This document shows positions 58,266 to 64,000 of a DNA stretch of 64,000 nucleotides, one piece after another. The translations under genes were made by a program, and so were the position numbers. The DNA is from Cristatella mucedo (taxonomy: Eukaryota; Bryozoa; Phylactolaemata; Cristatellidae). The notes under the pieces were generated by a model. The model ran no database searches. It was not told the origin of the DNA and saw only the letters and a list, made by a program, of their open reading frames with translations. Within the stretch, counting starts at the first letter, position 1. Each line of letters begins with the position of its first letter. The stretch lies in the NCBI GenBank assembly GCA_009760855.2, contig WPIO01000097.1:1394001-1458000 (forward strand). The letters run 5' to 3'.

Positions 58266-60524
58266 GTACGCTGTGCGTGAGCATTGGTCTATAAAGTCAT
58301 GTACACTGTTCCACCGTGCCCTCTGTCGTCTCTCCTATAGACATTTCCAGCCACAGCAGCCTGCTTTATTGCAGTGTTATTGCTATAATATTGCCATAGC
58401 AGATGGCATTTCGATGCTTTTCTTGCCAGACCATTTAGTTACTTACTAGTCGTGTCGGCAGGTGGTGCTTGGCTGAGGGTCTGCAAAGAGGCTGTTTATG
58501 CCTGGTAACAAGTTGGTTTCGTGTTCCCAATGCTGGTAGCAGTCCTGCCAGGAGTGCTGATGGCCTGTCATTAATCAATGGTGCCCTGTTTCTCATGGCC
58601 CACTTTGGTTTGCTGTTGCCTGACCATTGAGACTGTCGTGCTCTGCTTGACCGCACGGTCCTACTACTCGCACGTCCGTCAACAATAAAATATTTGCTAG
58701 CACTCGGCTGCTGCGTATGTGTGCAAACATGAGGACATTAGGGGGCAGCTGCCTCAGCCGCTGCTGCCTGAGGCCGTGCTGTGGTGCTGCTTTATGTCAT
58801 CAATATCTGACTTCGAGTGTAGCATGCGTCTGTCTCATCATCAGTTTAGCTGCTTAGAGATGTGAAGCTTAGGGAAGCAATAAGTGGGTGGTATGACACA
58901 ATCCCGGCCTTGTTTCATGTGACTTTGGCCTTCTGACACCACATCTATGATTCGGAACGATGCCAATAAAATCTGCGTTAAGATTTTCACACATATACGT
59001 GCTGCTGCATCGTGTTGAACTTGATGCTGAAATGGAAAAATACATTTATATGCATGATGCTGTCTGGATGTACCTTCATAAAGATATACCCTCATATCTA
59101 TGAGTATTTTGCACTTTCTTGAAGAGGCATATTTCCAATGCTGCTATTTAAAATCTACACATTTAAAAAATTATGCAGAATGCAACATATTCGCGAATAT
59201 GTTTATGCGCAAGAGAATGCAGGGATTCCCACGATGTGCCTACCCTTTGTCGATGCCATATCCTGTCGTCTCGGCCGTAGCTAGCGCTCTTGTATAATGC
59301 GGAATACGTCGAGCATGGAAACTTCCGAGATTGTTGCACAGACTTCATAAATTAGGCTTTAGCAACAAGAAGATCACTGTCTTGCTGGGCTCCTAAGCTA
59401 GACATTGCAGCCCGAGTGCATTTCACAGAAGGTATCTGCATACTTCAATGGGAAGGCTATAGCCTGATGGACGCTGCTCTCATGGACACTAGAACCCGTT
59501 ATGTGAACAGCGAATCGACCGGCAAACGATGAATCGTCGTCTTGCCTATGCAAGCATCTTTCGGCATCAGAGAATGAAGGCTCGAGGCTGAGTAAACAGC
59601 ATACATCCGCCAGGCGGACAAGACAAAGTGCCATGCACAGTGGATGGTTAGACTGGTGCTTAGTCTGTTTGACTAAAGAAAGAAAGTTTCTGCTCTTTGA
59701 AAATAGCGAACGCCGCCTCACCATCAGCCAAAGGAGGAAGGGCAAGAAGCACCACGAAGATAATACAGTTAAACACTGCTCTATGGCAGAATAATGGCTT
59801 GGGGCTTCTTTTCAGTTGCAGGCTTCTTTCGGTGCCTGCATCACATTCTTGGTATTATTCAAAATGTGGCGATTTCATCTGCTAGAGCCATTTTGGGAGA
59901 TGAATAAACGTACATAGCACACGGCAAGATGATCACCCAAAGCGTACTGCGAAGAGTATCGCAAAATATATTTCCACGACTCACCTGTTATCACCATGGA
60001 TCGGTCCTGGCAGTCGCTCGATTAGAACCCCATAGGGCATCTATTGGATGACTTGAAGGAAGGTGGGCCAACATCTTACCAAGTAATGAGTAGTTACGGG
60101 GCAATAAGTTTGTTACTATTTTCTATATTTCTGAGCGCTTAATAAATGTCATTACCCATCGTGTGAATATTCTGTGCCTGTGGTTTGAGAATTGTAGCCT
60201 TGATGTACTACTACCAGACCCACCCTCGTTGGCTGTATTGTTGGTGGGATGGATGAATACCCGTGGGCATGACTCGATCATCAAATACCCATCGATATGA
60301 GTGTATCAGCAGCTCACAGCTCCACCAACTCTCAGTAACTCCAGAAACTATTGTCTGGATTGCCTCATTTTTTTGGAATTCGGGTTGCGCCAAAACAAGA
60401 CCAATTTTCGACTACAATACTACTAGCACACTGCCGTGGTTTCTGGGTACTGCATTCCTTCCAGGCTTCACGATGGTGTGCTAGGAGCCAGGTTTTGTGA
60501 TCGTGGGGACTGTGCGCTTGCGCA
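58266..60524. other. Candidate intron, no firm feature
   Basis: Several short frames; none supported by splice sites or family. Confidence 0.4.
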
Positions 60525-60680
60525 AACACACACACTTACAAACGCATTCACACGCACACATGCACACACTTGGCACATGAGAAAGTACATGCACTCACCC
60601 ACACCCATGCCGACATGTGTGCACATAGACATGCATGCAAGCACAATCACGTGTGAGAGCACACGCACACGCCGAGGGAG
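60525..60680. repeat. Degenerate (CA)n tract
   Basis: Imperfect acacac/acgcac runs with many interruptions. Confidence 0.8.
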
Positions 60681-61005
60681 GAGCGCTCCTTTTTACTGCT
60701 TTGGCAAACAACCAGCAGACAAAAAAGCATTAGCATCAAGTCATGTTGCACGAACTTGATAAACAGTGCTGTTATTAAAGGAAACCCGGCTTGTTATCTT
60801 TACTCAGCAAGCGCCAGTGCTGCCTGCAATCCATGCTCCTCTATTTACTGGCTCCATTGTCTTCTCATAAAGTCTCACGGGCTCCCATGCTGCCTGTCTG
60901 TGCCTAAATTGTAAGCATGGCCCTCGTCAATGGCACACGCTCACCAGGCCATGCATGCAGGTTGAGCTCCTGCTCGCTATGTTTGTCCTTTCTCTTTCAT
61001 GATAG

Positions 61006-61126
61006 GTTCGGCTGGAGCGTCGTCCCCTCGGCAACCGCCGATGCCCCCTTGAACCGTTTGCTTGGCAGTGGGGATAGAATGCTTGAAGACCTTGCTGATG
61101 TTTCACAGTCTATTAATGATAATTAA
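61006..61126 (+). CDS. Candidate terminal exon, same gene
   Basis: Acceptor tttgtcctttctctttcatgatag has a long pyrimidine tract. One base plus 39 codons reach TAA: FGWSVVPSATADAPLNRLLG then SGDRMLEDLADVSQSINDN. The acidic helical end looks like a natural C-terminus. A decayed LINE tail follows directly. Confidence 0.45.
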
Positions 61127-61541
<415 letters not shown>

Positions 61542-61569
61542 TCTAATTTGGCGGTTGCCGTGTTCACTA

Positions 61570-62090
61570 CAGATAGCGCCCCAAGAGAACGAAATTTCTA
61601 TCTACCTGCTTCATGAGAAGCCATAAGCAGCTGTACGCGTGGTTTGATCCCTCTCTGCCTTCCGGTACTTCAAACTCTCACGACTCTCTTGCGTCATGTG
61701 TTCCTGACATTTGCACTTGGATAGCTAGCTATCTCAAAAGGACAAATTCACGGCGAAGGGAAAGCTTACTGGAACATATGTGTCTTTACCTAAAACTTCG
61801 AAGGTGCAAGTTCGTTGCAGGTAGTGACCGTAGCCGGAAACAAGTTCCAGACTTTAGGTGCATACGAGCTGACGGCTCGATCCCCAAAAGATTTCAATTT
61901 AGTGCGAGGGATGGCCGTCTGACTAAATGTTGAGGAGCTCGTGGTGTGCAAGCATGCTCGACGAGCAAGGAGATCGAATAGGTTGTCTGGTGAAGTGACC
62001 TGTAAGCTAGGCAGAAAATCTTGATACAATTCATTAAGGGCACTGGCCGGGAATCCCGAATGAAGGGAATTGCAATAATCTAGAAGCGAT
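61570..62090. mobile_element. Scrambled LINE/SINE remnants
   Basis: 61570-61615 is a reversed LINE-like tail (tagcgccccaagagaacgaa). 61620-61730 is a plus-strand piece downstream of YADD (FDPSLPSGTSNSHDSLASC). 61790-62029 is a minus-strand C-terminal piece (PRTKLKSFGDRAVSSYAPKV). Orientation switches show rearrangement or nested insertion. Confidence 0.6.
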
Positions 62091-62189
62091 GGGCCTGGAC
62101 ATTTAAAGCCATTTGCTACTGCTTCTGCAACCGGGGATTATGTGACCTGGTGCGGTTTACTACATTCTCTCTCCATCCCCCTGTGTCTC

Positions 62190-62325
62190 TTCTTTCCCTG
62201 TGTCTCTGTCTCTATGTTAGCCTCTATCTTCTTGTCTCTACCACTGCCTCCATGCCTGTCTCTTTGTGTCTGTCTCTCTGTGTCTGTCTCTCTGTGTCTG
62301 TCTCTCAGTGTCTGTCTGGGTGCCC
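62190..62325. repeat. (TCTGTGTC)n-like tract
   Basis: Imperfect tctctgtgtctgtctctctg repeats directly upstream of the candidate start codon at 62351; a possible pyrimidine-rich leader. Confidence 0.85.
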
Positions 62326-62350
62326 CTTCTTCACACTCCCCTTGGTTGCT

Positions 62351-62439
62351 ATGGACCGTCAGCATTTGTCGCAAGCCTTTAATCTTCCTACTACTCTAGA
62401 GTTAAATGGCCTAGTTTCATGCTCAGAGGCCATTGCCAG
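62351..62439 (+). CDS. Candidate first coding exon of a gene running off the right edge
   Basis: ATG at 62351 (G at +4) opens MDRQHLSQAFNLPTTLELNG then LVSCSEAIA, ending AG|gtgaaa in phase 2. Both other frames are stopped. It directly follows a (GTCT)n-rich tract that may form the leader. A CAG at 62360-62362 could instead be an internal acceptor. Confidence 0.4.
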
Positions 62440-62578
62440 GTGAAAAGGGTGAGTAGTTCAGACTCATTTCCTTACTTTACTTATGTCTAGTACTGTGAAA
62501 GTTATAGTAATGATAAAGATATGCTGCTAACCCGGATTGCTTGTTTATTTCCTTCCCTATGCGTATGCCGTCGTGCAG

Positions 62579-62602
62579 AAGTGACATACTTGGCCATGTT
62601 CG
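62579..62602 (+). CDS. Candidate 24-nt exon
   Basis: Acceptor ccctatgcgtatgccgtcgtgcag, donor TTCG|gtaggt. It encodes SDILGHV between split Arg codons and preserves phase 2. Optional, since the flanking exons also join without it. Confidence 0.3.
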
Positions 62603-62771
62603 GTAGGTGATTTTTGGTAGCTGGCACTCGTCAAATCATGATTGTGCTTGCTACAAATCGCAAGGCAGCTCATTATTACGATTATTTTTGATTTAGTATG
62701 CAGATACTGGAGCTGTGATCACTGCTATTATCTCGGCTTTGGAATTGTAGTGTCAACATTTTGTATTTTAG

Positions 62772-63007
62772 GTTCTTAAGTCGAGGGCTCACAGCCACCA
62801 GCGCATCGACCTGCCTGATTATTTTCCACTTCGTGCTTATGCCTTTGTCAGCTCTAATAGTGATCAACTTCTTGCCACCGTTATCTTCGACTTGTGCACG
62901 TACTCCTCCAAATTTCGAGTCAGCCCCATATCTCCCGTACCTGTTGCATCAACAGCATTGTCAAAGAGCCTTACATCCAGTGGGCCACTGTCTCTCTCAA
63001 AGACAGG
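62772..63007 (+). CDS. Candidate exon, unrecognised
   Basis: Acceptor acattttgtattttag, donor ACAGG|gtaaga. The more protein-like frame reads SHQRIDLPDYFPLRAYAFVS, SDQLLATVIFDLCTYSSKF and a Ser/Pro-rich end. That frame joins the upstream exons only from the internal acceptor ctcacag near 62799; using 62772 would force a less natural frame. Family unknown. Confidence 0.45.
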
Positions 63008-63573
63008 GTAAGAAGTTTTCATACTCATCGTGAAATGCCAGTGTTACTGACGCAATTTGTGAGACATCTGGCTGTTGTGTTGTGTGGGACAGTTTGACTT
63101 TTATCTTCTCCTGATCATTCGGGTACTTACTGGAGTGATGTATAGTACTTAATCTGTTATTTCGTCGAGGGAAGTCTAGTCAGCTATGGGCGTTTGCCAT
63201 AAGCTTTCTGCAAGCTGACTGAAATGTTTTTTCTCTCGGACATGTGCTGCATCAAACACGTCATAACCTGCAAGCACCTTTAGTTACCTTTACTCACATA
63301 GCATACGAATCCCGCTTGCGTCCACAAGGAGCTATTGTAGCCAGAAAATGTTTTGAAGGTCATTGTAAACAATAGTGGAATTAGTAGCATGTTTACCTAC
63401 AGCACTGGCACAGAAACACTGCTCACACCCTGGAGATAAAAATATAGCGATATGATATGTCAGATAAGATATGTCAGTGCTTTGTTGACTGCTTGCCAAC
63501 AGCATTTCAACACCACGTAACTTTCGCATGGGTTAACTATTTGTAATAAATCATGAATGCTAAAGCCACTGTA
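63008..63573. other. No further exon recognised
   Basis: Downstream of the candidate exon ending 63007; the gene is probably cut by the window edge. Confidence 0.4.
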
Positions 63574-63671
63574 GTAGTAGTTCATTTCTGATTTCGGTTG
63601 GATAAGTTTTGCTCTACATCTCATAAGCTTATCTAAAAGTTAGTCAATCGAAATCAGAAATGATCTACTAC
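63574..63671. repeat. Inverted repeat, MITE-like
   Basis: Arms 63574-63596 (gtagtagttcatttctgatt tcg) and 63649-63671 match in 22 of 23 bases; a second inner pairing (gataag...cttatc) lies between. About 98 bp in total. Confidence 0.8.
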
Positions 63672-64000
63672 ATCGGTATACAAGCAGAGCTGAACTCTCA
63701 TTTGAAATTTCAGATTGATCCATGTAGTATTGGCCAAGTTATAGAATCTACAAGGCAAAGCTTCTCTGTAAATGAAGCTGTTTAAAAGTCACAAGCATTT
63801 ACCTCATAAAGCTGCAAGCATTTACCTCTGTGTACCAAGGTTTAGCAAATTGGGAGACAATTCGCATATGATTCAGAGATCGGTAAATTTATTTGTAGAT
63901 ATGCTGCTTCCTGTTTCCTACGGGTTCGACATGGTTTGCAGTAATTTGTTAGTTCTTTCTTTTTATTTGGAAGTTTACCACAGTTGAAATCTTATTTCTA

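Overview
The window is eukaryotic, almost certainly metazoan nuclear DNA. It has small exons with GT-AG boundaries, long introns, many CR1/L2-like LINE fragments, tRNA-derived SINEs, hAT MITEs and long GA/CA microsatellites. No CRISPR, operon, rRNA or plain tRNA gene was seen. The host phylum cannot be fixed from sequence alone; an invertebrate with a repeat-rich genome is my inference.

The one gene I can name is TRAPPC5 (Trs31, a Bet3-family core subunit of the TRAPP tether/GEF). It lies on the minus strand from 19086 (ATG) to 7639, in six exons of 58-127 nt with fully compatible phases. About 157 of roughly 188 residues are present. The last ~30 codons were not located with confidence; a weak candidate lies at 2326-2481. 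Its introns hold a full-length SPIN-like hAT MITE, LINE and SINE fragments and (CA)n arrays.

On the plus strand, 30.8-42.9 kb carries a phase-compatible chain of exons. They encode helical/coiled-coil segments and then, more speculatively, a Cys-rich segment, one membrane span and an acidic tyrosine-containing tail. I do not recognise this protein. GC-rich DNA at 42.4-49.3 kb contains candidate divergent first exons (43653-43940 minus, 44111-44239 plus) and a candidate exon at 49035. From 55.7 to 61.1 kb, four more plus-strand exons form a phase-compatible chain ending in a stop. A further gene probably starts at 62351 and runs towards the right edge.

Repeats make up much of the rest. LINE family A (about twenty copies, both strands, mostly 5'-truncated, ending in (TTA)n) and a second LINE family are present. 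One SINE has an ordinary 3' end; a second carries a 3' tail resembling LINE family A. Two SPIN-like elements have clear 8-bp target duplications. There is also a (GA)n-(GACA)n-(GAGACA)n compound microsatellite, a 26-bp repeat carrying YY1-like motifs, and several perfect or near-perfect hairpins.
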